DNA of 64,000 nucleotides from Streptomyces sp. Edi2 (GTDB lineage: Bacteria; Actinomycetota; Actinomycetes; Streptomycetales; Streptomycetaceae), in NCBI RefSeq assembly GCF_040253635.1, contig NZ_JBEJGX010000003.1, positions 248,001 to 312,000 on the forward strand, in the 5' to 3' direction. The notes under the pieces are model-generated. The model searched no databases and was not told the DNA's origin. It worked only from the letters and a program-made list of their open reading frames with translations. This document shows positions 8,226 through 16,726 of the stretch, one piece after another; position 1 is the stretch's first letter; every line of letters starts with the position of its first letter. Both the position numbers and the translations under genes were made by a program.

Positions 8226-10481
8226 TCACCGGCCGGAGGATGCGGTGGCCGGCGGCGACAGCATCTCCAGGCCCGCCGGCAAGGGCGCCGTGTGCACGAC
8301 GCCGAGCCGTTGCGTCGCCCGGGTGAGGGCGACGTAGAGGTCGCTGGCCCCGAATTCGGCCGGTTCCACCACGATCACCGTGTCGAATTCCAGGCCCTTG
8401 GCCTGCCGTGGGTCGATGAGGACCACCGGGCGGGTCAGGTCCGGGAAGGAACCGGCGGAGGCGGCCGGGAGGGCGGCGGACAGGGCCTCGTGACGGGATC
8501 GCGGGGCGATCACGGCGAGGCGGCCTTCCTCATGGGCGTCCCGCGCGACCGCCTCGGCGACGGTGCGCGCGCAGTCGCCGGTGCGCTGCGCCCATGGGGG
8601 GACACCGGTGGAACGGATCGAGCGCGGCGGTTCGAACGCGGGGTCCGTGGACCGGGGCACCTGCGCCGCGATGTCCATGATCTCGCTCGGCGTACGGTAG
8701 TTGACCCCGAGCCTGACATGGTGCCGGCGCTCCCCGGTGTACGGCGCGAGGATGGCCTCCCACGAGCCCAGGCCGCCCGGTTCGGCGGTCTGGGCCGGGT
8801 CGCCGACCAGGGTCATCGAGCGGGTGGGGCAGCGGCGCATCAGCAACCGCCACATCATGGCGGAGAGCTCTTGAGCCTCGTCCACGATGATGTGGCCGAA
8901 CGCCCAGGTCCGGTCGGCTGCCGCGCGCTCGGCGGCGGTGCGGTGGTCGGCCTCCTCGTGGCGGTCGGCGAGCCGTTCCGCATCCAGCAGATCGTGCGCG
9001 GCCAGTACCTCGGAGTCCTCGTCCACCCGGTCCTCGAACTCCTGGGTACGGGAGCCGTAGGAGAGTTCGAGCACGCCCTTGGCGTACGCGATCTGCTCCT
9101 GTCGTTCCGCCTCGGCCGCGGCGCGGGCCGCCGAGTCGTCCTCGCCGAGGAGTTCGGCCGCCTCGTCCAGCAGGGGGATGTCCGCGGGAGTCCAGTCGCC
9201 GTCCGCGCGGCGGATCAGGTCCGCGTCGGCGTCCGGAAGGTGGGCGGGGTCGGCGAGGAAGCCGGCGACCAGCCCCTGAGGCGTGAGGTCGGGCCACAAC
9301 TCCTCGATGGCGCGGTGCACTTCGGGGCTGGTGGCGATCGCCTTGCCGAGCTGGGCGAGATCGTCGGGGCCGAGGAAGTTCGGCCCGCCGAAGGGGTCGG
9401 CGCCGAGCTGGTCGGCCAGTTGTGCGGTGAGCGCGTCGATGATGCGGAAGGCGAAGTGGGGGCGGGCGAGGTTGTGCGGCAGCTTGGTCTCACGCGCGAG
9501 GCGGCGTGCCTCGTGCGCCATGTCCGCGTCCAGCCGCAGTTCGCCGTCCTCGTGGTCGATCACGATCTCGGGGTCGGGCAGGGTCTGCCGGTCCCGTACG
9601 TACGCCGCCAGAGCCTCCGCCATCTCCGCACGGCCCTTGATCCCGGCGGCCTCGGCGGTGTCGGTTCCGGTCGCGGTCACGCCGGGGAAGAGCTCACCGG
9701 GTGTGGCGAGCAGGACGCCCGTCTCGCCGAGCGAGGGCAGCACCTCCTCGATATAGCTGAGGAACGCGGGGTTGGGTCCGACGATCAGCACGGCACGGCG
9801 GGCGAGCAGTTCGCGGTGCGCATAGAGCAGGTACGCGGCGCGGTGCAGCGCGACGACGGTCTTGCCGGTGCCGGGCCCGCCCTCCACGACGAGGACGCCG
9901 CGGTGCGGGGCACGGATGATCGCGTCCTGTTCCGCCTGGATGGTCTGCACGATGTCGTGCATCCGTCCGGTGCGCGCCGCGTCCAGCGCGGACAGCAGGA
10001 CGGCGTCCGCGTCGGCGCTCTCGTACCCGGTGCATTCGGTGTCGTCGAGGTCGAGGATCTCGTCATGGAGGGCGGTGACGACCCGGCCTTCGGTCGTGAG
10101 GTGACGCCTGCGGCGCAGCCCCATCGGGGTGTGCCCGGTGGCGAGGTAGAACGGGCGGGCGACCTCGGCCCGCCAGTCGAGGACCAGTGGGGTCCGGTCC
10201 GCGTCGTCGCGCCGGATGCCGATGCGGCCGATGTGGTGATCGCGCCCGTCCCGGAAGACCAGCCGGCCGAAGCACAGGCCGTTCTCGCCGGAGTCGAAGG
10301 CAGCCAGCAGGCCCGAGTGCTCGGCCACCAGTACATCGCGCTCCAGCCGTGCCTGGGCGTGGTTCCCGTCCAGCGGCAGGGCCGCGTTCACCGCCCTCTC
10401 GGATCCGGCCCGCAGTTCGGCGAGGCGTTCATAGAGCAGATCAATGAATTCCTGCTCGTGCCGCATTTCCTCGTTTGACAA
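8226..10481 (-). CDS. helR: HelD/HelR-like UvrD-type ATPase that recycles RNA polymerase
   Basis: A 751-residue superfamily 1 ATPase of the actinobacterial HelD group. The N-terminal coiled-coil (EQEFIDLLYERL ...) is the part that inserts in RNA polymerase in known HelD structures. The Walker A is GGPGTGKT (201-208), IIVDEAQELS is the Walker B, and TLVGDPAQT and VNYRTPSEIM are helicase motifs III and IV. Known HelD proteins release stalled RNA polymerase; HelR of Streptomyces also displaces rifamycins. The start at 10481 is TTG with GGAG about 6 bp upstream; an internal ATG at 10466 is the alternative. Monocistronic. The helR symbol is by family resemblance; rifamycin resistance is not shown by sequence. 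Confidence 0.8.
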   Translation of the reverse strand: MSNEEMRHEQEFIDLLYERLAELRAGSERAVNAALPLDGNHAQARLERDVLVAEHSGLLAAFDSGENGLCFGRLVFRDGRDHHIGRIGIRRDDADRTPLVLDWRAEVARPFYLATGHTPMGLRRRRHLTTEGRVVTALHDEILDLDDTECTGYESADADAVLLSALDAARTGRMHDIVQTIQAEQDAIIRAPHRGVLVVEGGPGTGKTVVALHRAAYLLYAHRELLARRAVLIVGPNPAFLSYIEEVLPSLGETGVLLATPGELFPGVTATGTDTAEAAGIKGRAEMAEALAAYVRDRQTLPDPEIVIDHEDGELRLDADMAHEARRLARETKLPHNLARPHFAFRIIDALTAQLADQLGADPFGGPNFLGPDDLAQLGKAIATSPEVHRAIEELWPDLTPQGLVAGFLADPAHLPDADADLIRRADGDWTPADIPLLDEAAELLGEDDSAARAAAEAERQEQIAYAKGVLELSYGSRTQEFEDRVDEDSEVLAAHDLLDAERLADRHEEADHRTAAERAAADRTWAFGHIIVDEAQELSAMMWRLLMRRCPTRSMTLVGDPAQTAEPGGLGSWEAILAPYTGERRHHVRLGVNYRTPSEIMDIAAQVPRSTDPAFEPPRSIRSTGVPPWAQRTGDCARTVAEAVARDAHEEGRLAVIAPRSRHEALSAALPAASAGSFPDLTRPVVLIDPRQAKGLEFDTVIVVEPAEFGASDLYVALTRATQRLGVVHTAPLPAGLEMLSPPATASSGR

Positions 10482-10508
10482 TTCAGCTCCGCTCGGGTAA
10501 TGTTCGGT

Positions 10509-10531
10509 AATGAAGTTGGGCTCACTTCATT
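10509..10531. promoter_or_regulatory. Inverted repeat upstream of the helD-like gene
   Basis: AATGAAGT (10509-10516) and ACTTCATT (10524-10531) form a perfect dyad with a 7-bp spacer, 28 bp upstream of the TTG start. It is well placed as an operator or promoter element. Streptomyces helR genes can carry a rifamycin-associated element; I cannot confirm that this is that motif. Confidence 0.5.
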
Positions 10532-10574
10532 GCTTGACGAAGAGACAGCTTGAAGACACAGAAGCCCTCAATAT

Positions 10575-10625
10575 ACACAGAGAAATACCCCGGCCGTCAA
10601 TTCGGACCGGGGTATTTCTCTGTGT
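10575..10625. terminator. Strong hairpin terminator
   Basis: Arms 10575-10593 and 10607-10625 (ACACAGAGAAATACCCCGG and its exact complement) form a 19-bp perfect stem with a 13-nt loop. It follows the leftward secreted AMIN-like gene and precedes the helD-like promoter, so it should stop transcription of the former. Confidence 0.75.
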
Positions 10626-10708
10626 GCCGCCGGAGCTTTTACCCGGGCGTCAGGCGGGTTGCCGCATCCCTCCCGGCGAACCGGGCCGGGCGCCCACGAC
10701 CAGCCGGT

Positions 10709-11278
10709 TCACCACTTGTGGGCGACATCCACGATCAGCTCGTGACCGGACTGGACCACCCGGAACGGCAGCTTGGCGCGCAGGCCCAGGCCGACCTGGG
10801 TCTGCCCTTCGAAGCTCGCCCCGAACTTGGTGTCCGTGAACGTCTTGTATCCGGTGATGTTCACCCCCGGGAGCGGCTTGCCGACCGTCCCCGCATAGGT
10901 CTGCTTACCGGTCACCGGGTCGTGGCTGGGCGCGGACACGAATATCTGCAGGATCGCGCCGCCCTTGACGGGTATCGGCTCGCCCGAACCGTCCTGATGG
11001 AACGCATCGACATAACCGACGTGGTAGCCGAGCTTGCCGTGTGCGCCGCTGATATCGAAGACCATCCGGTCATAGCAAGCGGTCCGACTGGTCTTGACGT
11101 CCGTCAAGGGCTTGATATTCGCGGTCGTCGCCGACTTGTTGCCGCTGCCCCAGGCGGTCGAGCAGGCCGCGGGGGCCTTGTCCGCCGGGCCGGTCACAGC
11201 ATTGGCCGCCGTGGCCGTGCCCGCCACCCCGGCTCCCGCCAGCACGAGCGCCGCGGCCGCTGTCCCCAACCGTCGCAT
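10709..11278 (-). CDS. Secreted AMIN-like domain protein
   Basis: A 189-residue protein with a Sec signal peptide (MRRLGTAAAALVLAGAG, cleavage near ANA about residue 28). The start at 11278 has a good GGAGGT upstream. The mature part has CYDRMVFDISG ... GYHVGYVD and a KGGAILQIFVSAP strand pattern, matching the AMIN-like domain of actinobacterial exoproteins. AMIN domains of cell-wall amidases localise proteins at the envelope; this one has no attached enzyme. Two Cys (ACSTAWG and TACYDR) may form a disulfide. Monocistronic, ended by the hairpin at 10575. Function unknown. Confidence 0.75.
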   Translation of the reverse strand: MRRLGTAAAALVLAGAGVAGTATAANAVTGPADKAPAACSTAWGSGNKSATTANIKPLTDVKTSRTACYDRMVFDISGAHGKLGYHVGYVDAFHQDGSGEPIPVKGGAILQIFVSAPSHDPVTGKQTYAGTVGKPLPGVNITGYKTFTDTKFGASFEGQTQVGLGLRAKLPFRVVQSGHELIVDVAHKW

Positions 11279-11477
11279 GAATAACCTCCGAAGAAGAGTG
11301 CCTACAGATGCGTGCGGTAGGACGGATGGGGTTGCGGGAGAGTTGTCCGCCGGCCGGTATGTGGCCGACGGACGGGCCACGTTGTCGCGAAATCGGAGTG
11401 GTCAAGCAGTCGCGCTGTCCGTCCGGGGCGCCGCCGCGCTCAGTTCCTCCACCGGCCGGCCCTCGCCCCCCGCCTCC

Positions 11478-12368
11478 CTACCGGTCGGCGAGGTGTCGCA
11501 CCCGCACGGCGACGTCGTTCCAGACCGGTTCCGGCAGGTCGTGGCCGACCCCGGGCAAGGGGACGAACTGCGCACCGGGGATACGGGCCGCAACGGCGCG
11601 CCCGGCAGCGGGTTTGACCAGGGGGTCGTCCGCGCCGTGCAGGACCAGGGTCGGCACCGTGATCCGGCTGATGGCAAGGCCATGCCACGTTGCCCCGATC
11701 TGCCGGCTCTGGCTGTGCCCGTCGCGGACCCCGGTATCCGCCAAGCTGGTGACCGAGTCCCTGACGGCTTGCTCATCGAACGGATATGCGGGCGAGTGCA
11801 GGAGTCGGGCGAGGGCGATTCCGGCCTCGATATCACCTTCGGGAGTGTCCGGGTACGTCATCCGAGCGAGCTTGCCCAGCGTCCGCAGCCGGATGTAACG
11901 CAGGGCGCCCAGGCCCGCGGCGTCGCCGGGGACGGCCGACACCGACGTCAGCGTCCGTACCCGCCCGGGGTGGCGCAGCGCGATGCGTTGGGCCACCGCG
12001 CCGCCGAGCGACTGGCCGAAGAGATGGGCCGAATCCCAGCCCAGCGCATCCATCACGGCGACCGCGTCGTCGGTCATGCCCTCGGCGGTGTACGACGCGC
12101 CGCGCTTGCGGACGAGCGCCGTGATGGGGTTGCCGGTCGCGGTGGGCGGCAGACGGGTCGATTCTCCCGCGTCGCGCTGGTCGTAGCGGGCCACCGCGAA
12201 GCCCTGCGCGGCCAGGGCCTGCGCCAGTCCACCGGGCCACCAGAATCGCGAAACGCCCAGGCCGGTCACCAACAGCAGTGGCTCGTTGCCTTGATGGCTC
12301 GTCAACTGGTCATAGGCAAGCTCCACTTCGCCGTTGTGGGCCCAGTGGGTCGGTGTCCATGTGGTCAT
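11478..12368 (-). CDS. Alpha/beta hydrolase
   Basis: A 296-residue single-domain hydrolase. The nucleophile elbow is GQSLGG, and the likely acid and base are in HGADDPL and GVGHDLP. An oxyanion-hole region VTGLGVSRFWWPGG and the DQRDAGES segment resemble the esterase / proline-iminopeptidase-like branch. The start at 12368 follows GAGGGGG; the extra N-terminal codons to 12392 would run into the operator and lack a ribosome site. It is divergent from a TetR gene with a clean operator between, so it is probably its target. The substrate is unknown. Confidence 0.88.
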   Translation of the reverse strand: MTTWTPTHWAHNGEVELAYDQLTSHQGNEPLLLVTGLGVSRFWWPGGLAQALAAQGFAVARYDQRDAGESTRLPPTATGNPITALVRKRGASYTAEGMTDDAVAVMDALGWDSAHLFGQSLGGAVAQRIALRHPGRVRTLTSVSAVPGDAAGLGALRYIRLRTLGKLARMTYPDTPEGDIEAGIALARLLHSPAYPFDEQAVRDSVTSLADTGVRDGHSQSRQIGATWHGLAISRITVPTLVLHGADDPLVKPAAGRAVAARIPGAQFVPLPGVGHDLPEPVWNDVAVRVRHLADR

Positions 12369-12381
12369 GATCCCCCTCAAT

Positions 12382-12402
12382 ACTGCGATCACTGTTCGCA
12401 GT
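12382..12402. promoter_or_regulatory. TetR-type operator
   Basis: ACTGCGA (12382-12388) and TCGCAGT (12396-12402) are perfect inverted arms around a 7-bp spacer, midway between the divergent hydrolase and TetR starts. The layout predicts autoregulation and repression of the hydrolase. Confidence 0.7.
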
Positions 12403-12437
12403 TATTAGCATAGCGGCCGGACGAGAGAGAGGGGCAG

Positions 12438-13184
12438 GTGAGGGGCTCGGTGGCCGAGGAGCCAGTAGTGGTGTGGAAACGTCCCGAGCGGGGAGCTCGA
12501 GGGCCGGCACCCGAGCGCAGCCGTGGGCAGATCACCCGGGCCGCGGTCCGGCTGGCCGATGCCGGCGGGTTGGCCGCCGTGTCCGTACGGCAGGTGGCCA
12601 AGGAACTGGGCACCGGCCCCGCGTCCCTCTACCGCTATGTCGCCGGCCGTGATGATCTGGTGGATCTGATGGTGGACGCCGTGACCGGCAAGATCGACCT
12701 CACGGTGACCTTGACCGGGGAACCGGTGACGGATCTGGTGGCGCTGGCCACCCGTACCCGGGAGGTCCAACTCCGCCACCCCTGGCTGCTCGAGGTGACG
12801 CCGGAGGCGATGCGGGTGGGTCCCTGCGGACTGGACTACCTCGAATTCGCGCTCGGGGCCCTGGCGCCGGTGCGGATGACGGGCCCGGCCAAGCTGGAGG
12901 CGGTCGCCGTGCTGAGCGCGCTGGTCGCGATGCTCTCCCGTGCCGCCCTGCAAAGCTGCCGGTCATCCACTGCGCGCCAGTCGGCACAGGCCGCCTATCT
13001 CGCCACCGCGGCCCGGGAAGGTGCTCATCCACTCCTCGCGGAGGCCCTCGCCGCCCCCCCGGCGGCCCACCCAGAGGCCGACCGGGCGCAGGAAGCTCCA
13101 GAACTATTCGAGCGGGTGCTCCGCCGGGTGCTCGCGGGCCTGCTCGCCCCCGGCCCGGAGTCACCGCAGCCTCCCCGGGGATGA
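12438..13184 (+). CDS. TetR/AcrR-family repressor
   Basis: A 248-residue regulator with a GTG start. The helix-turn-helix is GGLAAVSVRQVAKELGTGPASLYRYV (recognition helix ending in SLYRYV), followed by a GRDDLVDLMVDAV helix and a ligand-binding C-terminal part of the TetR_C type. A basic tail-like head of about 25 residues precedes the DNA-binding domain, and the protein ends in a Pro-rich stretch. It is divergent from the alpha/beta hydrolase at 12368 with the 12382-12402 dyad between, its likely site. The inducing ligand is unknown. Confidence 0.88.
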   Translation: MRGSVAEEPVVVWKRPERGARGPAPERSRGQITRAAVRLADAGGLAAVSVRQVAKELGTGPASLYRYVAGRDDLVDLMVDAVTGKIDLTVTLTGEPVTDLVALATRTREVQLRHPWLLEVTPEAMRVGPCGLDYLEFALGALAPVRMTGPAKLEAVAVLSALVAMLSRAALQSCRSSTARQSAQAAYLATAAREGAHPLLAEALAAPPAAHPEADRAQEAPELFERVLRRVLAGLLAPGPESPQPPRG

Positions 13185-13260
13185 GGTTCGGCGCAGGCCC
13201 GGCGGGTGGGGGGGGGAGCCCCGGCGGGTGGGGCCGGTACCGCTCCACTGCGGCGTACCG

Positions 13261-14049
13261 TCAGGCGTCGACCACGTCGACGGCCACTCCCCTGCGGCGC
13301 AGTTCGGCGAGTTCCCCGGCCGGCGCACCGCGGTCGGTGACGACCCGGTCGTAGCGGGCGATGTCGCTGTAGGCATGGGTGGCGGTCTTGCCGAACTTGG
13401 TGTGGTCCACCAGCAGCAGCGACCGCTCGGCGCAGTCCAGCATGGCTTCCTTGACCTCGGCGTAGTCGCGTATCGGGTGGAAGAGTCGGCCGCCGAGTAC
13501 GGACACCGCGGACATCACCGCGAGGTCGGCGCGGAGCCGGCCGAGGGCGCGGAGTACTTCGGGGCCGACGCAGGAGCCGAACTCACCGCGGTAGCGGCCG
13601 CCGAGGAGGGTGACGTCGGCGCCCGGTGTCTCGTCGAACAGCCGGGCCACACCGAGGGAGTTGGTGATGACGGTGACCGCTTCGGTCCGCGCGATCCGGG
13701 CCGCAAGCGGGAAGACCGTGGTCGAGTCGTCCAGCACGAGGGTGCTGCCGGGCCGGATCTCGTCGGCGACGGCGGCACACAGCGCCTCCTTCACCCCGAG
13801 GTTCACGCCGATGCGGAAGCGGGTGGCGGTCTCCATGGTGAGGGTCGGGAAGGGCGCGGCCCGGCCGCGTTCCTTGCGCAGCAGGCGGCGTTCGGCGAGT
13901 TGGTCCAGATCGCGGTGCATGGTCGCGAGGCTGACCCCGAAGTGTCTGGCCAGGTCGTCGATGCGCACGTCGCCGTGCTCGACGACATGGGCCAGTACGT
14001 CCTGCCGTCGCCGGTCGACCTCGGCCAGCGACGACCGTGTGGAAGCCAT
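13261..14049 (-). CDS. DeoR-family sugar-metabolism repressor
   Basis: A 262-residue regulator. The N-terminal winged helix is seen in VRIDDLARHFGVSLATMHRDLDQL, the classic DeoR recognition helix. The C-terminal sensor is the sugar-phosphate isomerase-like fold with DDSTTVFPLA and VITNSLGVA (phosphosugar-binding loops) and LLVDHTKFGKTA. The start at 14049 has GAAGGGGG upstream. It lies 38 bp downstream of the dehydrogenase gene on the same strand, so it is probably cotranscribed with it. The ligand is expected to be a phosphorylated sugar or polyol. Confidence 0.9.
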   Translation of the reverse strand: MASTRSSLAEVDRRRQDVLAHVVEHGDVRIDDLARHFGVSLATMHRDLDQLAERRLLRKERGRAAPFPTLTMETATRFRIGVNLGVKEALCAAVADEIRPGSTLVLDDSTTVFPLAARIARTEAVTVITNSLGVARLFDETPGADVTLLGGRYRGEFGSCVGPEVLRALGRLRADLAVMSAVSVLGGRLFHPIRDYAEVKEAMLDCAERSLLLVDHTKFGKTATHAYSDIARYDRVVTDRGAPAGELAELRRRGVAVDVVDA

Positions 14050-14087
14050 CGGGGCCGCCCCCTTCCGTTCGGACAGCGGCAGCGCGG

Positions 14088-15128
14088 CTACCGCTGCGGG
14101 TAGATGACGGCCTTGACGGCAGTCGCGTCGTGGGTGGCGACGGTCAGTGCGCTCTCGGCCTCGGCAAGACCGTAACCGTGCGAGACCAGGGAGTCGAGCC
14201 GGACCCTTCCCGACTCCACCAGGGACATCGCGGTGGGCCAGGTATGGGCGTAGCGGAAGGTGCCGGTCAGTTCCAGTTCGTAGTTCTGCAGCCGGCTCAC
14301 GGGCAGCGGGACCTCGGACCCGCCCATCCCGATGAGCACCACCCGTCCGGCCCGGCCCACGGTACGGATCGCCTCGCCGCTCACGGCGGGGACGCCGGAG
14401 CACTCCAGGAGGACGGTGGGGGTGTACTCCGCCTCGGACAACGGGGTACGGGAGACATCGAGGGCCGTGGCGCCGGCGGCGCGGGCGAGTTCGAGGCGGT
14501 GCGGCAGGACATCGGTGACCAGTACCTCCCGTGCCCCGAAGGCCCGTGCCGTCTGGGCGGCGACCAGGCCGATGGGCCCGGCGCCGGTGATCAGCACCCG
14601 GTCGCCGGGGGCCACGCGGGCCTTGCGGCAGGCCCAGACCGCCACGGAGAGCGGTTCCAGCAGGGCGGCCTCCTCGATGGTGAGGGCGTCGGGGACCTCG
14701 TGGGCGAAGCCCTCGCGGACGGCGAGGTATTCGCAGAAGGCGCCGTCCACGGGCGGCGTGGCGAGGAAGCTCATGTCCGGGCACAGGTTGTAGCGCCCCG
14801 GACGGCATTCACCGCAGCTGCCGCAGGGCGTACCGGGCTCGATGGACACCCGCCGACCCATCCGGCGCTCGTCGGTGCCCGGACCGCAGGCGACGACCGT
14901 GCCGGCCGCCTCGTGCCCCAGCACGAGGGGTGCGCGTACGACGAAGTCACCGATCCGCCCCTCCCGGTAGTAGTGCACGTCCGAGCCGCAGGTCCCGACC
15001 GCCTCGACGCGGACCAGGACCTCTCCCGGGCCGGGGGCGGGAGCGGGGCGTTCCTCGATGCTCAGCTGCCCGGGTCCGTTCAGTACGGCGGCACGCATGG
15101 TGGTGGGAATCCCGGATGTGGTGGTCAT
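14088..15128 (-). CDS. Zinc-dependent medium-chain (polyol-type) dehydrogenase
   Basis: A 346-residue MDR-family enzyme. The catalytic zinc ligands are in GTCGSDVHYY and LGHEAAG, and the structural zinc site is CGSCGECRPGRYNLC. The NAD(P) loop is GAGPIGLVAAQ. The closest known group is sorbitol / L-iditol / xylitol dehydrogenase, which oxidises polyols to ketoses. The start at 15128 follows GAGGGAG and keeps the operator region free. With the DeoR repressor downstream and a polyol-type MFS carrier divergent, a polyol-utilisation locus is likely. Exact substrate not determined. Confidence 0.88.
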   Translation of the reverse strand: MTTTSGIPTTMRAAVLNGPGQLSIEERPAPAPGPGEVLVRVEAVGTCGSDVHYYREGRIGDFVVRAPLVLGHEAAGTVVACGPGTDERRMGRRVSIEPGTPCGSCGECRPGRYNLCPDMSFLATPPVDGAFCEYLAVREGFAHEVPDALTIEEAALLEPLSVAVWACRKARVAPGDRVLITGAGPIGLVAAQTARAFGAREVLVTDVLPHRLELARAAGATALDVSRTPLSEAEYTPTVLLECSGVPAVSGEAIRTVGRAGRVVLIGMGGSEVPLPVSRLQNYELELTGTFRYAHTWPTAMSLVESGRVRLDSLVSHGYGLAEAESALTVATHDATAVKAVIYPQR

Positions 15129-15357
15129 GGCGGGGTCACGGCTCCCTCGGTGCGGGGGTGGGGCGGGGCCGTGCACGATCCGGTTCCGGACCGGCGCGTC
15201 CCTGGATGTCAGCACGGTACCGCTTCTTTTTTTATCAGAGGAGCCTTGACTTCGCACAAAATACGAGAAGACTTGCCCCGGCTCACCGTCTGCCGACGCG
15301 GCCGGCGGTGCGGCCTCCCCCTTGCTCACCGATCACGCCCAGCCCCCTGGAGAGCCC
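15129..15357. promoter_or_regulatory. Divergent promoter region of the polyol locus
   Basis: Leftward, TTGTGC and GATAAA are spaced 17 bp (within 15226-15259), a fair -35/-10 pair for the dehydrogenase. Rightward, TTGACT at 15246-15251 may serve the MFS gene. The two overlap around the AT-rich stretch 15228-15270, where a DeoR operator would affect both. No clear dyad is seen. Confidence 0.4.
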
Positions 15358-16707
15358 ATGAGCAGCCCCGCTCACCCCCGGCCGGCGCCGGCACCGGCCA
15401 CCGGCTGCCCGCCGGCCGTCAGCAGCCACTCCCGATGTGCCCGCCTGGGCATACCTCCGGCTCTGGCCTGGGGATTCCTGGGTGTACTGCTGTTCATGAC
15501 CGGCGACGGCGTGGAGACCGGTTTCTTCTCGAAGTACCTGGCCGATCAGGGCCTGGCCAAGGCCGATGCTGCGGCGGTCATCGCCGTCTACGGCATCACC
15601 GTCGCCCTCGGTGCCTGGCTCTCGGGGGCCCTCTCGGACCTGTGGGGGCCACGGCGGGTGATGACCGCCGGATTCGCCATCTGGCTGGTCTTCCAGCTGC
15701 TGATGCTGACGGTGGCACTGCCCAGCATGAACTATCCGCTGCTGATGCTCATCTACGGGCTGCGCGGATTCGGATACCCGTTGTTCGCCTACGGGTTCCT
15801 GGTGTGGGTCACCGCGGCGACCCCGCCGCAGCGGCTGGGAACGGCGGTCGGCTGGTACTGGTTCGCGTTCACCGGCGGCCTGCCGACCCTGGGCTCACTC
15901 GTCGCCAGCGCCACGATCCCGATGGTCGGCTCCTACCGGACCCTGTGGTGCGCGCTCGGCCTGGTGCTGCTCGGCGGCCTGCTCACCCTGCTGCTGGTGC
16001 GCGAGCCCACCGGCCGTAGCGGACTCGCTCCCGACCGGGGGCATCCGCTCGCGACCCTGGCGGGCAGCGTCTCGATCATGCGGCGCCGCCCCCGCGTGGC
16101 CATCGGCGCCGCGGTCCGCGTCGTCAGCACCGGTTCCCAATTCGGCTTCCTGGTCTGCCTGCCGTTCTTCTTCACCGAGACGGTCGGCTTCAGCACCTCG
16201 GCCTGGCTGCGCCTGCTCAGCGTGATGTTCGCCGCGAACATCTTCGCCAACCTGTTCTTCGGAGCCGTCGGCGACCGCCTCGGCTGGCAGCGCACCATGA
16301 CCTGGTTCGGCGCCGTGGCCTGCGCCCTCACCTGTCTGGCGCTGTACTACGTACCGGTCCTGGCGGGCCCGCACTTCCTTGCCGCCGCGGTGGCCGCCGC
16401 CCTCTACGGCATCGCCCTGGCCGGCTACGTCCCCATCTCGGCGCTGATCCCCGCCCTGGCGCCACGCCACAAGGGGCAGGCGATGTCCGCACTCAACCTG
16501 GGCGCCGGAGCGAGCACCTTCGCCGGCCCCGCCATCGTCGCCCTCGCCCTGGGCCCGCTCGGTGTGGAGGGCATCGTCTGGATCTTCGCCGGCCTGCACC
16601 TCGCCACCGCCGTCGCCATCCGGTTCCTCGAACCCGACCCGGAGTTCCTGACGGCCGACGCCCCGCCGGCCGTGGAGGACACCGGTCTGCCCGCGGGACA
16701 GCACTGA
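15358..16707 (+). CDS. MFS transporter, polyol permease type
   Basis: A 449-residue, 12-segment major facilitator. After a Pro-rich cytoplasmic head of about 35 residues come GFLGVLLFMTGDGVETGFFSKYL and the loop-2/3 motif GALSDLWGPRRVMTAG. The conserved acidic residues in the first segment (TGDGVETG) match the ribitol/arabitol/mannitol carriers of this family. RBS CTGGAGAG lies about 8 bp upstream of the ATG. Divergent from the zinc dehydrogenase gene, so uptake and oxidation of one polyol is the simplest reading. Confidence 0.88.
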   Translation: MSSPAHPRPAPAPATGCPPAVSSHSRCARLGIPPALAWGFLGVLLFMTGDGVETGFFSKYLADQGLAKADAAAVIAVYGITVALGAWLSGALSDLWGPRRVMTAGFAIWLVFQLLMLTVALPSMNYPLLMLIYGLRGFGYPLFAYGFLVWVTAATPPQRLGTAVGWYWFAFTGGLPTLGSLVASATIPMVGSYRTLWCALGLVLLGGLLTLLLVREPTGRSGLAPDRGHPLATLAGSVSIMRRRPRVAIGAAVRVVSTGSQFGFLVCLPFFFTETVGFSTSAWLRLLSVMFAANIFANLFFGAVGDRLGWQRTMTWFGAVACALTCLALYYVPVLAGPHFLAAAVAAALYGIALAGYVPISALIPALAPRHKGQAMSALNLGAGASTFAGPAIVALALGPLGVEGIVWIFAGLHLATAVAIRFLEPDPEFLTADAPPAVEDTGLPAGQH

Positions 16708-16726
16708 CACCCGGACGTATCGCCCG

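Noticed and set aside
8184..10478. 764-codon plus-strand frame antisense to the helD-like gene
   Set aside because: It is the complementary shadow of a well-conserved helicase, with Gly/Val/Arg-rich unstructured sequence.
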